Notes: generated by a model from the sequence alone, not told the origin. Positions 9,297 through 18,611 are shown, numbered from the stretch's first letter. The stretch: 46,416 nt of DNA from Paenibacillus xylaniclasticus (GCF_004001065.1 NZ_BIML01000028.1:1-46416); one strand, 5' to 3'. Numbers and translations: made by a program.

Positions 9297-10291
9297 GCAC
9301 TTTCCCCTCCTTCACCAGCGAGCGGATGGTTAAGCCAGCAAGCAGCCGTATGTCCTTTGCCCTCGACCGGCACAAGCACAGGATCGTGGTTCAGGCATAC
9401 CCGCATTGCTTCATCACATCGTGCACAGAATGCACAGCCCGCAGGTGGTTTAATCAAGTCCGGCGGCGTGCCGAAGATCGGAATAAGCGGCTCGTCCTTC
9501 TTCTGATCGAGGCGGGGTACCGAACGCAGCAAACCGCGGGTATAAGGATGCTTCGGATTTTTGAATATATCATGCGTCTTGCCGGACTCGACCACCTTGC
9601 CCGCGTACATAACAATGACCCGGTCCGCCGAGTCCGCAACGACACCGAGATCGTGCGTAATCAATATAATGGACGTGCCGAGCTTCGTCTGCAGGTCCTT
9701 GAGCACACTCATAATTTGGGCTTGAACCGTCACATCAAGCGCTGTCGTCGGCTCATCCGCAATCAGAAGTGACGGATTGCATGCGAGCGCGATCGCAATC
9801 ATCGCCCGCTGGCGCATACCGCCGGAGAACTCATGCGGGTATTGGCTTACACGTGAGTCCGGATTCGGAATGCCGACAAGCCGCAGCATTTCGACCGCAC
9901 GCGCCTTCGCAGCCTCCTTACTCAGCCCCTGATGCTTCACGAGTCCCTCCGTTATTTGCTTGCCAATCGTCAGCGTCGGATTCAATGAGGTCATAGGGTC
10001 CTGAAAGATCATACCGATTTCTTTGCCGCGAATCGTCTCCATCTGACGAGCCGACTTCTTCAGAATCTCCTCACCCTTGAACTGGATCGAGCCAGTCGTC
10101 ACAGCTGGAGGAGAAGGGACAAGCCGCATGAGCGATTGTGCCGTTACCGACTTGCCGCAGCCCGACTCGCCGACAATGGCAACCGTCTCGCCTTTATTGA
10201 CATGAAAGTTCACGCCGCGAACCGCTTGGACGATACCGCCGCGAACTTTAAAATTAACGCGCAAATCTTTAACTTCGAGTATTCGTTCCAT
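9293..10291 (-). CDS. oppD: Oligopeptide/dipeptide ABC transporter ATPase OppD-type
   Basis: A 332-aa partner ATPase of OppF. Walker [11 protein letters not shown] (about 37-46), Q-loop [12 protein letters not shown], signature [15 protein letters not shown] and Walker [19 protein letters not shown] are all present. The C terminus carries the oligo_HPY region with [14 protein letters not shown]. It lies 18 bp after oppC and overlaps oppF by four bases, so the two ATPases are likely translated together. Confidence 0.93.
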   Translation of the reverse strand: MERILEVKDLRVNFKVRGGIVQAVRGVNFHVNKGETVAIVGESGCGKSVTAQSLMRLVPSPPAVTTGSIQFKGEEILKKSARQMETIRGKEIGMIFQDPMTSLNPTLTIGKQITEGLVKHQGLSKEAAKARAVEMLRLVGIPNPDSRVSQYPHEFSGGMRQRAMIAIALACNPSLLIADEPTTALDVTVQAQIMSVLKDLQTKLGTSIILITHDLGVVADSADRVIVMYAGKVVESGKTHDIFKNPKHPYTRGLLRSVPRLDQKKDEPLIPIFGTPPDLIKPPAGCAFCARCDEAMRVCLNHDPVLVPVEGKGHTAACWLNHPLAGEGGESA

Positions 10292-10309
10292 CGCCGCTGC
10301 CTCCTATCT

Positions 10310-11269
10310 TTATTTTTTCATCTTCGGATCGAGTGCGTCGCGCAGACCGTCGCCGAATATATTGAAGCAAAGCATCGTCAAGCTGATCAGCACCGCTGGG
10401 AACAGCATCCGCCACGGATAGATCGTCATCGCCTTGAGCGCATCATTAATCATCGTACCTAGGGAAGCGGCCGGCGATTGAACGCCAAGACCGAGGAAGC
10501 TGAGGAACGCTTCAGCGAAAATCGCATTCGGCACTGTCATCGTCAACGTGACGATAATCGGCCCCATCGCATTCGGAATAAGATGGCGGAACAAAATGCG
10601 TCCCGCACCAGCCCCTAGCGAGCGGGATGCAAGCACATATTCTTGGTTTTTGAGCTGTATAATCTGACCCCGCACAATCCACGCCATGTTAATCCAGCCC
10701 GTAATACTAAGCGCGAGTACAATTGTGAACATGCTAGGCTCCATCACGACGATCAAGAGAATAACAATTAGCATGTTCGGAATCGAGTACATAATTTCAC
10801 ACAGCCGGTTTAATATTTCATCGACCTTGCCGCCGAAATAACCCATAATGCCACCCATAATGACTCCAATAATTAAGTCAACCAACGCTGCATACAAACC
10901 AACCTGTAGCGAGATGCCAGCGCCCATCCACGTTCTGGCGAACATATCGCGGCCAAGATCGTCGGTACCGAACCAATGGTCTGTATTCGGCTTCATGTTC
11001 GTTCCCATCAAATCCTGTGATCGATAGTCATAGCCCGCAATAGACTGCCCGATCATCGCCATCACAACGATCAAGAGCAGAATCACGAGACTGGTCATCG
11101 CATATTTATTCGAACGCAGCCGCAGCCACGCGTCTTTCCATGCCGAGATACTTTCGCGAACGACAAGCTCGCCTTTCTTCTCCGACTTATCGAGCTTGGT
11201 GAAATCCGCTTTCGTTAATTTCATATCGCCTGTCACAAGTGGATTCGTCGTTTCTGAATGACCTGTCAT
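10310..11269 (-). CDS. oppC: Peptide ABC transporter permease OppC-type
   Basis: A 319-aa inner-membrane permease. A roughly 50-residue cytosolic N terminus precedes a first transmembrane helix (MTSLVILLLIVVMAMIG) and an OppC_N-type segment with HWFGTDDLGRDMFART. The BPD_transp_1 core of about five helices carries the EAA-like loop around LASRSLGAGAGRILFRHLIP. It starts 3 bp after the oppB stop and pairs with OppB to form the channel. Confidence 0.93.
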   Translation of the reverse strand: MTGHSETTNPLVTGDMKLTKADFTKLDKSEKKGELVVRESISAWKDAWLRLRSNKYAMTSLVILLLIVVMAMIGQSIAGYDYRSQDLMGTNMKPNTDHWFGTDDLGRDMFARTWMGAGISLQVGLYAALVDLIIGVIMGGIMGYFGGKVDEILNRLCEIMYSIPNMLIVILLIVVMEPSMFTIVLALSITGWINMAWIVRGQIIQLKNQEYVLASRSLGAGAGRILFRHLIPNAMGPIIVTLTMTVPNAIFAEAFLSFLGLGVQSPAASLGTMINDALKAMTIYPWRMLFPAVLISLTMLCFNIFGDGLRDALDPKMKK

Positions 11270-11272
11270 CGG

Positions 11273-12205
11273 TTACCCCTCCTTCCTGCTGCTCAGCTTA
11301 ATGCGCGGATCGACGAATGCATAAGCAAGATCCGTCATGAAGCGCGCAGCCATCAGAATGACCGCATAGAATAGGGTCAAGCCCATAATCAGCGTGTAAT
11401 CCCGGTTCGTAATGCTATTGACAAAAAACTTGCCGAGGCCGCCGATACCGAAGATTTGCTCGACTACGACCGAGCCGGTAATTATGTTGGCCGTCATTGG
11501 ACCAATATAAGTAACTACCGGCAAAATCGCGTTGCGCAGCGCATGCCGAACGAGAATAACTCGACCACTCAAGCCTTTAGCGCGAGCCGTCTTAATATAG
11601 TCTGCCGTCATCACCTCAAGCATGCTTGAGCGGGTCAGACGGGCGATGAACGCCGCAGGCAATACAGCTAGCGCAATCATCGGCAGCACATATTCGGTCG
11701 GATCATTTAATCCCGCCACGTCGAACCAGCGCAGCTTCACGCCTAAGAAATATTGCAGCCCCGCTGCAACGACGAAGTTCGGAATGGACACCCCAAGCAC
11801 CGCCAGCAGAATCGTAAACGTATCGAGAAATTTACGGTGATTCAATGCAGCGATGATACCTAGCAGGATACCGGCCACTATAGATAAGATAATGGCGAAA
11901 ATGCCAAGCTGAAGGGAATATAAGAAACCGGTTCCAATAATACTTGCTACGGTCGTGTACTGCTGCTTCATCGACATCCCTAGGTCAAGATGAAGCAAGT
12001 TGTTCATATAAGTGAGATACTGCTTCCAGATCGGCTCGTTCAGGCCGTACTTGGCTTCCAGCATCTCCTTAATCGCCTTCGGAATTTCCTTCTCCGACAT
12101 AAACGGGTTTCCCGGAATCGCCTTCATCAGGAAGAAGGTTGCCGAGGCCAGAACGAACAGCGACACGAGTATGAAAAACAGCTTTTTCAGCACGAATCGT
12201 ATCAT
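11273..12205 (-). CDS. oppB: Peptide ABC transporter permease OppB-type
   Basis: A permease of about 310 residues. MIRFVLKKLFFILVSLFVLA is the usual OppB N-terminal helix, followed by AIPGNPF and the periplasmic-side segment. The core has the EAA loop near YIKTARAKGLSGRVILVRHALRN. I chose the ATG at 12205 because GGGAGG lies 10 bases upstream and the length then matches the family; an ATG at 12223 with GAGG upstream is possible. A strong hairpin sits in the 129-bp gap from oppA. Confidence 0.92.
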   Translation of the reverse strand: MIRFVLKKLFFILVSLFVLASATFFLMKAIPGNPFMSEKEIPKAIKEMLEAKYGLNEPIWKQYLTYMNNLLHLDLGMSMKQQYTTVASIIGTGFLYSLQLGIFAIILSIVAGILLGIIAALNHRKFLDTFTILLAVLGVSIPNFVVAAGLQYFLGVKLRWFDVAGLNDPTEYVLPMIALAVLPAAFIARLTRSSMLEVMTADYIKTARAKGLSGRVILVRHALRNAILPVVTYIGPMTANIITGSVVVEQIFGIGGLGKFFVNSITNRDYTLIMGLTLFYAVILMAARFMTDLAYAFVDPRIKLSSRKEG

Positions 12206-12242
12206 GTTGGTAATGCCTCCCATAAATGTTTCCTCAAACAAC

Positions 12243-12275
12243 CACGGGATATATGCATGCGGCATATATCCCGTG
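12243..12275 (-). promoter_or_regulatory. Perfect 14-bp stem-loop between oppA and oppB
   Basis: CACGGGATATATGC and GCATATATCCCGTG are exact complements separated by a 5-nt loop. On the minus strand only GTTGTTTG follows, so it is at best a weak terminator. It may stabilise the upstream oppA mRNA and let the binding protein be made in excess over the permeases. Confidence 0.7.
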
Positions 12276-12334
12276 TCTTATCGTCATGAGCTTATCAGCG
12301 TTATTCGCTTAACGGTCCGCGAGGCTTCTAGCAA

Positions 12335-13999
12335 TTAGCCTTCATAGTAACCGCGCGTATAATCGATGTCGCCTTTGTAGTCGATGAAAATGCCTTTGAA
12401 GCCCGGCTTCTCCAGATAGACGTCACTGTAGTAATACAGAGGCACGATTGCGCGTGCATCCATGAACAGCTTCTCCGCCTGCTTAAACAGCTCCATCTGT
12501 TTCTTCGTATCCTGCTCCCCATAGGCTTTCGCTACGAGATCGTCATATTCCGGGCTTGCATAGCCCGTGTTGTTGTTGCCGGACTTCGACGTGAACAGAT
12601 CGATATACGTCATCGGATCGTTGTAGTCGGCGCCAAATCCAGCCCGCGCAACCTGATAGTTGAGCTTATTGCGGTTCTCCAGGAACACGCCCCACTCTTG
12701 GTTCTGAATCTCAACGTCTACACCGAGGTTTTTGTGCCACATCTCAGCAACGGCTTGAGCTACCCGCTTATGGTTATCGCTCGTGTTGAACGTCAGCTTA
12801 ATTGGATCAAGCTTTGTTATCCCGAGCTCCTTCATTCCCTCCGCAAGCAGCTTCTTCGCTTCCTCGAGATCCTCCGTGAAGTAATCATCCTTCACCTCAG
12901 TGCGGTATTCCTCTGTCTCGCCTTTGATGCCCGGTGGGACAAGACCGTATGCCGGAATCTCTCCAGCCTTCGTCACTTTATCCGTAATGTCCTTACGCGT
13001 CAGCGCCATCGAGAACGCTTTGCGAATCTTCTCGTTCGTGAAAGGCTTCTCTTTCGTGTTCAGCAGATAGTAATACAGGCTCGCAATCCCTTTTTGATTA
13101 AACTCGTCCTTATTACTTGTGCGCAGTGCTTCAATCTGATCAGATGGAATCTCGCCCGTCGGTTTGCCCGCCCAGTCGAGCTCACCGGTCTTATACATGT
13201 TCAGCTCTGTCAGCGAATCCGGCACCATGACGAATTGAACGCCTGCAAGCTTCACTTCGTCCTTCGCATAATAGTTCTCGTTCGGCACGAGCTTGATCGA
13301 CGTGCTCTTCTGCCATTCAGATATCTTGAACGGACCATTCGAAATAATCGTCGATGGACTTGCAGCCCAAGCTTCATTGTCCTTCACCGTTTGATGGACC
13401 GGGAAATACGTTTGGAAGGACATGAGGCTCAAGAAGTAAGGCGTGGCCGCATTTAGCTTTACCTCGAGCGTCTTGTCATCAACCGCTTTGACACCGACTT
13501 GATCAGCCGTTGCGCCGCCGCCCGTATTGTACGACTCTGCATTCTCGATGTAGTACAGTTGATAAGCATAAGCAGATGGTTCAGGCTTCAACTGCGGATC
13601 AAGCGCACGTTTCCACGCGAACTCGAAGTCGCCCGCTGTTACCGGATCGCCGTTGCTCCACTTCGCATCGCGCAGATGGAATGTGTACGTCTTGCCATCC
13701 TCGCTAATGTCCCATTTCTCTGCAATGCCCGGTACAACCTCGCCTGCTTCATTCTTACGGGTTAGCCCTTCGTACAGACCGTTCAATACGGTGAATGATA
13801 CTTGATCCTGCGATTGTGCCGGATCAAGCGTCGGAGGCTCCGTAGACAAGTTCATACGGAACACCTTGCTTGTTGCTGTTGCCGCATCGCCTGTATCCGT
13901 CGCACCGCCATTCTCTTTTTCCTTCGGCGTGCAGCCTACGACGACCAGAATAATCGCCAACACAGCTGCAAACGTGCTCATGGTGGACTTGAATCTCAT
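12335..13999 (-). CDS. oppA: Oligopeptide-binding lipoprotein OppA-type (SBP_bac_5)
   Basis: A solute-binding protein of about 554 residues, anchored as a lipoprotein: MRFKSTMSTFAAVLAIILVVVGC gives a basic N terminus, a hydrophobic core and the lipobox VVGC, with Cys near residue 23. A short acidic/Gly linker precedes the SBP family 5 fold, with TEPPTLDPAQSQDQ, LNGLYEGLTRKNEAGEVVPGIAEKW and the late YNDPMTYIDLFTS motif. I chose the ATG at 13999, which has GGAGGGTG and AAAGGA upstream, over the upstream ATG at 14065. It is first in the operon and would deliver peptides to OppBCDF. Substrate (peptide, signalling peptide or murein peptide) is unknown. Confidence 0.93.
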   Translation of the reverse strand: MRFKSTMSTFAAVLAIILVVVGCTPKEKENGGATDTGDAATATSKVFRMNLSTEPPTLDPAQSQDQVSFTVLNGLYEGLTRKNEAGEVVPGIAEKWDISEDGKTYTFHLRDAKWSNGDPVTAGDFEFAWKRALDPQLKPEPSAYAYQLYYIENAESYNTGGGATADQVGVKAVDDKTLEVKLNAATPYFLSLMSFQTYFPVHQTVKDNEAWAASPSTIISNGPFKISEWQKSTSIKLVPNENYYAKDEVKLAGVQFVMVPDSLTELNMYKTGELDWAGKPTGEIPSDQIEALRTSNKDEFNQKGIASLYYYLLNTKEKPFTNEKIRKAFSMALTRKDITDKVTKAGEIPAYGLVPPGIKGETEEYRTEVKDDYFTEDLEEAKKLLAEGMKELGITKLDPIKLTFNTSDNHKRVAQAVAEMWHKNLGVDVEIQNQEWGVFLENRNKLNYQVARAGFGADYNDPMTYIDLFTSKSGNNNTGYASPEYDDLVAKAYGEQDTKKQMELFKQAEKLFMDARAIVPLYYYSDVYLEKPGFKGIFIDYKGDIDYTRGYYEG

Positions 14000-14113
14000 A
14001 CTTCCTTTCACCCTCCACATTGTTCTCTTGTTGCTTGCTCGATGATGCGACGCTGCGGACTGCATATGTTCATTGAGAATCCTGTCGTGAAGTGAAGTAA
14101 TAACCCATTATTA

Positions 14114-14153
14114 CTATTAATTATCATTAATAATTATTCATAATAATTAATAG
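14114..14153. repeat. AT-only inverted repeat in the opp leader
   Basis: CTATTAATTAT (14114-14124) and ATAATTAATAG (14143-14153) are perfect 11-bp arms around an 18-bp AT-only centre. It lies 50-90 bp downstream of the predicted opp transcription start and could be an operator or an mRNA structure. No known regulator motif is recognised. Confidence 0.5.
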
Positions 14154-14207
14154 GGATTATTTGCCTTCGATTACATACAGGGACTCTTTTATATCCATGC
14201 ATCCTAC

Positions 14208-14236
14208 ACTATACAATCGTGAATATTTTTAATCAA
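14208..14236 (-). promoter_or_regulatory. Sigma-A promoter of the opp operon
   Basis: On the minus strand TTGATT (14236-14231), a 17-bp spacer and TATAGT (14213-14208). Initiation near 14200 gives an AT-rich leader of about 200 nt before oppA. Apart from this promoter and the two inverted repeats, the 14000-14424 gap holds nothing I can name. Confidence 0.65.
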
Positions 14237-14354
14237 CGTGTAATTTGTGTTAATTATTAACTGTAAGTTAGGATGCAGCCGCAATGTTCGTGATGGCGCC
14301 GCTATATCGCTTATTTCATGGCGTTAGCATATGTAATGAACGGTTTATATAGCC

Positions 14355-14412
14355 AAAAAAACCGGTAATCGCATGCAGGAACTTGTTTCCTGATGCTGCG
14401 ATTACCGGTTTC
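14355..14412 (-). terminator. Terminator of the amidohydrolase gene
   Basis: A long hairpin: AAACCGGTAATCGCA pairs with TGCGATTACCGGTTT, with an inner GCAGGAA/TTCCTG stem. On the minus strand it ends in seven T residues. It begins 13 bases after the amidohydrolase stop and insulates it from the opp promoter. Confidence 0.88.
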
Positions 14413-14424
14413 TTATAAACTTCT

Positions 14425-16461
14425 TTATCGACTGCTAACGGTCCAATTATCCGCTTCTTGAGTCAGCTTCATTCCAAGCTTCTCCAACCAATGGATTGGC
14501 ACGAACGCCCTCTCTCCTGCAGATAGTACTTCTGTCTCGACACCGCTTCCCACTGCCTTATATCCTCTTTCCAACAGTAGCGTTCCCTCTGCGGGCCAAT
14601 GCATCGCTTGTGCGAGCTCCTCATCGGTTACATCTGCTATGCCGCTTAAGACTGTAAAGCTTCGGGTACTTTTATTCCAATCAACCTTAAAGCCGTGAGA
14701 GGCCACCGCGTTCAAGTCCACATATCGTTGTTCGCCATGAAGTAGAAGCGGATATTGCGCTGACTCTCCATCCCAGCGCAGCTGTCCACCTTTATGCTCT
14801 TGGCTAACGCGCTCAAACTGGCTTTTGACCGGCTCACCTATACGAATACGTTTGTTCAGCTTGCCATTGTCAAGCACCGGTTGTCCACCGATCAACACGT
14901 AATGGATACCGCTCGAATACAGCTCCGGGTGCTCGACCGTCGACTGATCGATAATCGTATCGTAGTCGAACACAACAATGTCCGCATCCATTCCTTTAGC
15001 GATTCGGCCCTTCTTCTTCAACACCGGCGCCTGCTTCTCTAGTCGCTGTGCGGGAAGCAAACTCGTCTTCGCGATGGCATCCATTAAGCTGATAACCCCT
15101 TTATCGCGGGCATACAGTCCGATTGTTCTGGCGAAAGTGCCGGACGCACGAGGATGGTTGTTAAGCCCCGGCTCTAGAATCGCATCGCTGCCGATCATCA
15201 CATAGTCCGGTTTGATCGATTCCTCGATATCCTCAGGAGGTATCGCATATGCAACCGCAAGCTTGCCCTCCTTCTTATATTGAGCGAACGTTTCCTTTGT
15301 CAGTCGCTCGGTCGAGCCTGCCAGCTGCAGATCATGATACGTAATCCGGAACCGCTCCTGCCATCCTTCATCAAACCTTGCCGAGTTCAAATATGTACCC
15401 CAGTAATCGTAAGGATAGATACAAGCGGTAATGTCCAGCCCCTCAGCTCTAGCCGCCTCAACCAGAGCAAGCGACTGCTTCATCGAGAACGTCCCGCCTG
15501 TGCTGTTAATGTGATCAATATGGACAGACGCTCCCGTCTGACGGGCATAATCGATTAATTCGTTAAGTGCATCGATATTAGTGCCCGGCTCCTCCATATC
15601 CGAATATCGGGCATGAAAATATACAGGCACGTTATACTCATGCGCGAGCTCCATAAGAGGCACGATTTCCGGCGCTTTAATGCCCGGCACATACTCCAGA
15701 CTGAAGGAAATTCCCAGTGCCCCGTCATTGAGCGCCTTCTCTGCCTGATCTCTCAACATGCGGATTTGCTCTTCATTAGCTCCATCGTACCGGCTGAGCC
15801 GGAATTGATTTCTCGCCTGCGAATAGAAGAAGCTCGCGCCGAAGTGAAGCGGCGTCTCGTTCCGCTCATAGTACGAATACCACTTGTCCGGTGTTGACGT
15901 ACCCCCATGCATCGCAATATTGCTCGTTACGCCGTCCGCAATTTTGTTCCAGACGCCGAGAGGATTCGGGTCGTACGACAAATTGTCAATAAAGCCGGGC
16001 GCAACGACTAAGCCTTTCGCGTCAATCGTCCGCTTGCCGGTCAATGGCTTCGCCGTCACTGCTCCTATCTTCCCGTCAATAATACCGACGTTCATAACCG
16101 CATCCAAGTTTGTCTCTGGATTGATGACTCTTCCGCCGCGAATGACAATATCGTAGCTCCGACTCCTATCGGATTGTGTCGTTAGCGACTCGGCCAATGC
16201 AGCACCCGTGAGCGTCGCAGCCGGCAGCACTTCTCCAGCGCGTGAGTTGCCCTCACTCGTAGCGACAGCATACTCATTCGCTCCGTTATGGCCCGCTCGA
16301 TACGCTTGCGCAGCACTCTCCCCTGCTTCAGACGGACCGGACCATTCACTCCCATCCCGTCCTCCCCACATCAGCCACGCAGCTATAACAATAACCGCCG
16401 CTAACCCCGCTGCAATAATGTTCATTGTGCGGAATCGGCGGCGGCGCTTATTGTGCTTCAT
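14425..16461 (-). CDS. Membrane-anchored D-aminoacylase-like amidohydrolase with C-terminal stalk domain; altered metal site
   Basis: A 678-aa protein with an N-terminal signal anchor (basic KRRRRF, then hydrophobic 13-32), a linker to about 100, an amidohydrolase barrel (about 103-560) of the N-acyl-D-amino-acid deacylase type, and a C-terminal domain (about 570-678) resembling the copper-amine-oxidase-like stalk domain common in Paenibacillus. The usual PGFID-x-H-x-H metal motif reads PGFIDNLSYDPN (residues 155-166), so both histidines are absent, and the GNCGIS cysteine position reads AMHGGTS (His185). The later ligands look kept: YFHARYSD, VHIDHINSTG and IGSDAILEPGLNNHPRASGTF. The family cuts N-acyl groups from D-amino acids; whether this one is active is unknown. 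AGGAGG 10-11 bases upstream sets the start. Confidence 0.8.
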   Translation of the reverse strand: MKHNKRRRRFRTMNIIAAGLAAVIVIAAWLMWGGRDGSEWSGPSEAGESAAQAYRAGHNGANEYAVATSEGNSRAGEVLPAATLTGAALAESLTTQSDRSRSYDIVIRGGRVINPETNLDAVMNVGIIDGKIGAVTAKPLTGKRTIDAKGLVVAPGFIDNLSYDPNPLGVWNKIADGVTSNIAMHGGTSTPDKWYSYYERNETPLHFGASFFYSQARNQFRLSRYDGANEEQIRMLRDQAEKALNDGALGISFSLEYVPGIKAPEIVPLMELAHEYNVPVYFHARYSDMEEPGTNIDALNELIDYARQTGASVHIDHINSTGGTFSMKQSLALVEAARAEGLDITACIYPYDYWGTYLNSARFDEGWQERFRITYHDLQLAGSTERLTKETFAQYKKEGKLAVAYAIPPEDIEESIKPDYVMIGSDAILEPGLNNHPRASGTFARTIGLYARDKGVISLMDAIAKTSLLPAQRLEKQAPVLKKKGRIAKGMDADIVVFDYDTIIDQSTVEHPELYSSGIHYVLIGGQPVLDNGKLNKRIRIGEPVKSQFERVSQEHKGGQLRWDGESAQYPLLLHGEQRYVDLNAVASHGFKVDWNKSTRSFTVLSGIADVTDEELAQAMHWPAEGTLLLERGYKAVGSGVETEVLSAGERAFVPIHWLEKLGMKLTQEADNWTVSSR

Positions 16462-16551
16462 GATCGGTTTGCCTCCTGTTGCAATAAGTTAGCTATTCAT
16501 CCAGAATATGCTAACCCTATCGTACTACTCTTAGCGTCGGATCGCAAATCT

Positions 16552-16980
16552 TCACATGCTGCTCTGCATTTTCGATGAGCCTGCCCATATATTTTTGTCA
16601 CAATAATCTATAATGTCGCTTCTTCGTACAATACCAATAAATCGGCCCCCATCATCAATAACCGGTACGAAGTTTTGTACTTTCACAAGTGATATCAAAT
16701 TCCGAATGTCAGCATCAACCTGTACGGGATGATTACTCATTCGAAGCGGCACATCCGCCAGTCTAGCCTTATGCGTCTGATCGAATGACACCTGGTTATT
16801 CTTCATATACCATAACAGATCGCCTTCCGTTACTGTTCCAACGTATAACCCTTCACGATCCAAAATCGGTACTGCCGTGTAACGGTGATGCTCCATTCGC
16901 TCTAATGTCTGCCTCAGCGTAGCATGAAGTGAGACATGCACAACATCCTGCTTGGGCAATAAGAAAAATGCAATGTTCAA
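16552..16980 (-). CDS. Two-CBS-domain protein
   Basis: About 142 residues made of a CBS pair: CBS1 (about 15-65) with TLERMEHHRYTAVPILDREGL and GTVTEGDLLWY, CBS2 (about 75-135) with FVPVIDDGGRFIGIVRRSDII. CBS pairs bind adenine nucleotides, and some Firmicute stand-alone forms bind c-di-AMP; the ligand here is unknown. I prefer the TTG at 16980, which has GGAGGG at good spacing; an in-frame GTG at 16998 has no ribosome binding site. The gene lies 38 bp after the LCP gene, probably on the same transcript. Confidence 0.85.
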   Translation of the reverse strand: MNIAFFLLPKQDVVHVSLHATLRQTLERMEHHRYTAVPILDREGLYVGTVTEGDLLWYMKNNQVSFDQTHKARLADVPLRMSNHPVQVDADIRNLISLVKVQNFVPVIDDGGRFIGIVRRSDIIDYCDKNIWAGSSKMQSSM

Positions 16981-17018
16981 CCTTCCGCCCTCCCACACTT
17001 GTTTGTTGTCTTTCTTAT

Positions 17019-18068
17019 TTAACTCTCCGAGAGCGTTCCGGCCCGCATTTCCTTCTCGTGCTCGTACTCAGACGGCAGCGGCAGACTTTTCAAGTCAGCA
17101 GCCGGATTAAGCCAGCTTTCGATCAGATCGGTTGAAGCGGCCAAATCGTCTTCATCTACGAAGTAATACCATGCGCCGCCGGGTGTAATACGATGACCGT
17201 CGCCTGTTAGCGTATGACTGTATAAGGTGCGGTTATCACTTTGCAGCAGCGTTCTGGCAAGTCCGACCATCATCTCCGGCGTCATATCGGTATTAAAGTC
17301 ATCGCCCATAATGCTGACATACTTCGGAATATCGTTCCATTGGCCAATGCTTGAAGCTTTCTTCATAATCGCATCGAGAAAAGCTTGCTGGCGTCCCGTA
17401 CGGCTTACGTCGCCCCCTGCATCCTCACGATAACGGACATAGTTAAGCGCCTCCTGCCCGTTATAGGACGGCTGATTCGCCTTTACAACAAACTTCTCAT
17501 GGTCCTTGCCCGAGTTCACTATATCTTTGCCGATCGGCAGTGAGATTCCCCCCATCGCATCGATTAAATTACGAAATCCGTTGAAGTTAATCGCTGCATA
17601 ATGGTTAATCGTAATGCCGAACATATTCTCGACTGTTTCGATCGACATCTTCGCTCCGCCATACGCGTATGCGTGCGTGATTTTATCATTCTTATCCTTA
17701 CCGATTATCTCGGTGTAGGTGTCACGTGGAATCGATATCATCAGCACCGCCTTATCCTTCGGACGAACAACAGCGACAATCATCGTATCTGAGCGTCCCG
17801 TCTCGTTCTCCCGCTGATCAACGCCAAGCAGCAGCGCCGTGAACGGATTGCTGCTCGTCATATCTGTATAGCTGATGTTCTGCGCTTCTCGACCGTCGAT
17901 CGGCTTATATGACTTCTGAAGCTCTTCCTTCACTTGATCTGACAGAAATAGATCAAATCCCCACAGTGCAAGCTTCTCCCGATTGTAATAACCAAACAAG
18001 CCTAGAGCAATAATGAATGCCATAATACCGGAAATCCATTTCATTTTACGGTTCAATTTTCGAATCAT
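17019..18068 (-). CDS. LytR-CpsA-Psr (LCP) family cell-wall polymer ligase
   Basis: A 349-aa membrane protein with one N-terminal helix (WISGIMAFIIALGLFGYY) and an extracellular LCP domain (about 75-300). Family motifs are seen: FTALLLGVDQRENETGRSDTMIVAVV, ISIPRDTYTEI, DKITHAYAYGG, GGISLPI and EALNYVRYREDAGGDVSRTGRQQAFL, which hold the conserved Asp/Arg residues. LCP enzymes attach teichoic acids or other anionic polymers to peptidoglycan. The start has AAAGGAG 8 bases upstream. The CBS gene follows directly. The specific paralogue (TagT/U/V or LytR) cannot be told. Confidence 0.93.
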   Translation of the reverse strand: MIRKLNRKMKWISGIMAFIIALGLFGYYNREKLALWGFDLFLSDQVKEELQKSYKPIDGREAQNISYTDMTSSNPFTALLLGVDQRENETGRSDTMIVAVVRPKDKAVLMISIPRDTYTEIIGKDKNDKITHAYAYGGAKMSIETVENMFGITINHYAAINFNGFRNLIDAMGGISLPIGKDIVNSGKDHEKFVVKANQPSYNGQEALNYVRYREDAGGDVSRTGRQQAFLDAIMKKASSIGQWNDIPKYVSIMGDDFNTDMTPEMMVGLARTLLQSDNRTLYSHTLTGDGHRITPGGAWYYFVDEDDLAASTDLIESWLNPAADLKSLPLPSEYEHEKEMRAGTLSES

Positions 18069-18257
18069 GATCTAATCTCCTTTTATTTCTATATCCCATT
18101 AAACCGTTCACTTCACCATGAAACGCATGCGGCGAAGCAACAGTACATCTTCTTAATTCGTCATAAGCACCCTTCTTCTCTCATATACTAGAAAATATCC
18201 AAACCGATTTTGTTAGGTATCCGATTCCCCCTTATGAGAAAGAAAGGAGCTTATCTG

Positions 18258-18611
18258 ATGCTGCCTCCATCCTTCGGACCCGACCGATCATCTACCGGAA
18301 TGGACGCCAAAGTTGCTGGTATGCTTTGTTACCTCGGCAGCTTTGTTACCGGATTCCTCTTCCTCGTTCTAGAGAAGCAAAGCCGGTTCGTAAAGTTTCA
18401 CGCCATGCAATCGATTATCGTCTCTGCAACGCTAATTGTCATTCATTTAATACTGGGCATGATCCCTCTTATAGGCTGGTTTGCCGCTGCTCTGCTTGTT
18501 CCGGCATCTTTTATTCTATGGCTGGCCCTCATGCTTCTCGCACTTCAGGGCAAATGGGTAAAGCTGCCCGTCATTGGAGATTTCGCTGAGCAGCAAGCCT
18601 ATAAATTCTAG
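18258..18611 (+). CDS. DUF4870-like small membrane protein
   Basis: About 117 residues. The start at 18258 has AAAGGAG 8 bases upstream; the in-frame upstream ATG at 18210 has none. It reads MLPPSFGPDRSSTGMDAKVA, then three hydrophobic segments (GMLCYLGSFVTGFLFLVLE, AMQSIIVSATLIVIHLILGMI, and LVPASFILWLALMLLAL). The FVKFHAMQSI motif between helices 1 and 2 is typical of DUF4870/TIC20-like proteins, whose role is unknown. It is a single gene, divergent from the LCP gene and convergent with rpsR. Confidence 0.85.
   Translation: MLPPSFGPDRSSTGMDAKVAGMLCYLGSFVTGFLFLVLEKQSRFVKFHAMQSIIVSATLIVIHLILGMIPLIGWFAAALLVPASFILWLALMLLALQGKWVKLPVIGDFAEQQAYKF

Noticed and set aside
12698-13456. 252-aa plus-strand reading frame
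   Set aside because: It lies fully inside oppA on the other strand and reads like a basic, Leu/Arg-rich shadow frame.
8286-18068. A new defence or secondary-metabolite island
   Set aside because: Every gene here belongs to a well-known transport, cell-wall or regulatory family; no nuclease, toxin, recombinase or biosynthetic gene is present.
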